DNA from: Liolophura sinensis
Lineage: Eukaryota; Mollusca; Polyplacophora; Chitonida; Chitonidae
Direction: 5' to 3'
Assembly (NCBI RefSeq): GCF_032854445.1
Contig: NC_088295.1
Span: 7,382,501 to 7,442,500, forward strand
DNA length: 60,000 nucleotides
Within the stretch, counting starts at the first letter, position 1. The number at the start of each line of letters is the position of its first letter. Below the pieces are notes generated by a model. The model was not told the origin of the DNA, made no database searches, and worked only from the letters and a program-made list of their open reading frames with translations. Shown piece after piece: positions 58,831 to 60,000 of this stretch. A program made the translations under genes and the position numbers.

Positions 58831-59740
58831 TCCTAAAATATTCTCCATCAGGGTTACCCGTTCTTAGCTTTGCTATACCATAGGGATACTCCGACATCCT
58901 CCACCGTATATAGCCCGATGGAACTAATGCTATCATGTCAGGTTCATACTAAAGTGCCTGTTCTTCCGTAATCCCTAGAATCCAAATGGCCCAGTGTTAC
59001 GAAGCCATCTTTAAACATTGTATTATAGTTTGTTTTATTTCTTCCTGAGTTATTGTCTGACCTACATTTTCCCATTTGTTTACGTTATGGCCTGTACTGC
59101 AATTCAGTCCAATGACCTCGGGGCTTCAGTGTTTATGAGTATAGTGTCATTATACGTAGGGTATACATTCTGGAATATGTATCGGTGTTGTAAACATGTT
59201 TACGACCATCCAGAATTTTCTTTGACGTTAGTCTATAAATATGATCGACGGAGTTGTGAAGCTCGCAGTCATTCATTCAAGTCCGCGTGTGAGTCTTTAT
59301 GAGAGCAGTCATAATTACTGTTATTCACTGTGAAGGATTTTGCTGGGTTTCAGCTTTCACGACATTCGTCTTTCATACTCCATTTTCTGTACAGAGCACT
59401 TTGTGTTTCTCCACTTGCTATTTTTGGAGACGTTATTTTGAAGCTTGTATCGCTCATTGTCTATGTGTGCCATTTGGTACATTTCTTCCTTGTTTACCCT
59501 GAAAGTGACTTTGTGTATATTTCCGGAGAAACATACATCGACAACTCGACATCACGGGCGCTACTATCAACCCATCAGCCCTGAGAAGTTAAACATTCAC
59601 AGGCAGTTGGGGAATTAACCACTTATCGGACTGTCATCCGTAGATTGAGGAATCCACCTTAACTGTAGATTCTATATTTACGTGAACTGACTCGCCTTTG
59701 GAAGCCGGAAACTTCAGTCTGAATTTGGACGCTGTACAAA
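58831..59740. other. No gene recognised
   Basis: May include the 3' end or LTR of the retrotransposon. The open frame at 59018-59302 has hydrophobic stretches but no recognisable domain. Confidence 0.4.
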
Positions 59741-59744
59741 ATTA

Positions 59745-59875
59745 TTTGTCTTATTTATTTAAATTTAAATGTCTTATTTATTAATTTTATTTAAAATATT
59801 TATTTATTTATTTAAAATTAAATGTCTTAAATTTATTTATCTATTTTTTAAAATATATGTATTGAACTTATTTAA
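59745..59875. repeat. AT-rich low-complexity tract
   Basis: TTTATTTATT- and TTTAAAATT-type sequence with several copies of TTATTTAAA and ATGTCTTA. Confidence 0.8.
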
Positions 59876-60000
59876 GCGTCTTCGTGTTTCTTTGTTTGAT
59901 CTTGTGTAAGGCCTATCGCTGAACTGAGAGTTAAACAAAAAGCCAGTTTCTCGTCTTTACCCTCCGATAGTGAGGTAGTAAGGTACCCTTACATCAGTAA

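Noticed and set aside
59018-59302. Frame with hydrophobic stretches after the Gypsy remnant, possibly an envelope-like gene
   Set aside because: No recognisable envelope features, not in a continuous frame with the element, and hydrophobicity is expected from T-rich sequence.

Overview
The window is eukaryotic nuclear DNA from a marine invertebrate, most likely a mollusc (probably a bivalve). The basis is introns with GT-AG boundaries, two protein-coding genes of animal families, many copies of tRNA-derived SINEs of the kind I associate with molluscan genomes, and a very high load of tandem repeats. The species assignment is inference. No bacterial-type operons, rRNA genes, functional tRNA genes or CRISPR arrays were seen.

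Two host genes can be reconstructed, both on the minus strand. (1) A class A peptide GPCR has two coding exons (17993-17283 and 1439-1038) separated by a 15.8-kb intron. The joined frame gives a complete 370-residue seven-helix receptor that looks most like the luqin/RYamide receptor group. (2) The C-terminal 295 residues of a long-chain acyl-CoA synthetase of the ACSL1/5/6 class are spread over nine exons from 55801 down to 36577. The exon phases match perfectly. One intron appears to use a GC donor, and it precedes an 18-codon microexon. The 5' half of this gene lies beyond the right edge.

Between the genes (18.1-36.5 kb) is a repeat-rich interval. It holds a direct duplication of about 3.15 kb (21.33-24.47 and 31.70-34.88 kb), each copy with a 37-bp tandem array as its core; a 103-bp two-part satellite with nested SINEs (27.9-31.25 kb); and a THAP zinc-finger domain broken by a frameshift (25.18-24.98 kb).

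By my tally of block spans, about 40% of the window is tandem repeat, in at least fifteen arrays with monomers of 26 to 136 bp. Most lie inside introns of the two genes. In both genes one array abuts a coding exon, and its monomer is homologous to the 3' splice site of that exon; I consider this the most interesting structural observation here. Other mobile DNA includes three SINE families (several copies with target-site duplications), a foldback element with a nested SINE, a reverse-transcriptase fragment inside a satellite, an unnamed dispersed repeat, and a decayed Ty3/Gypsy element at 56.8-58.8 kb, probably in an upstream ACSL intron.

All coordinates of arrays and repeat edges were read by eye and are approximate to tens of bases. 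The splice junctions were checked base by base.
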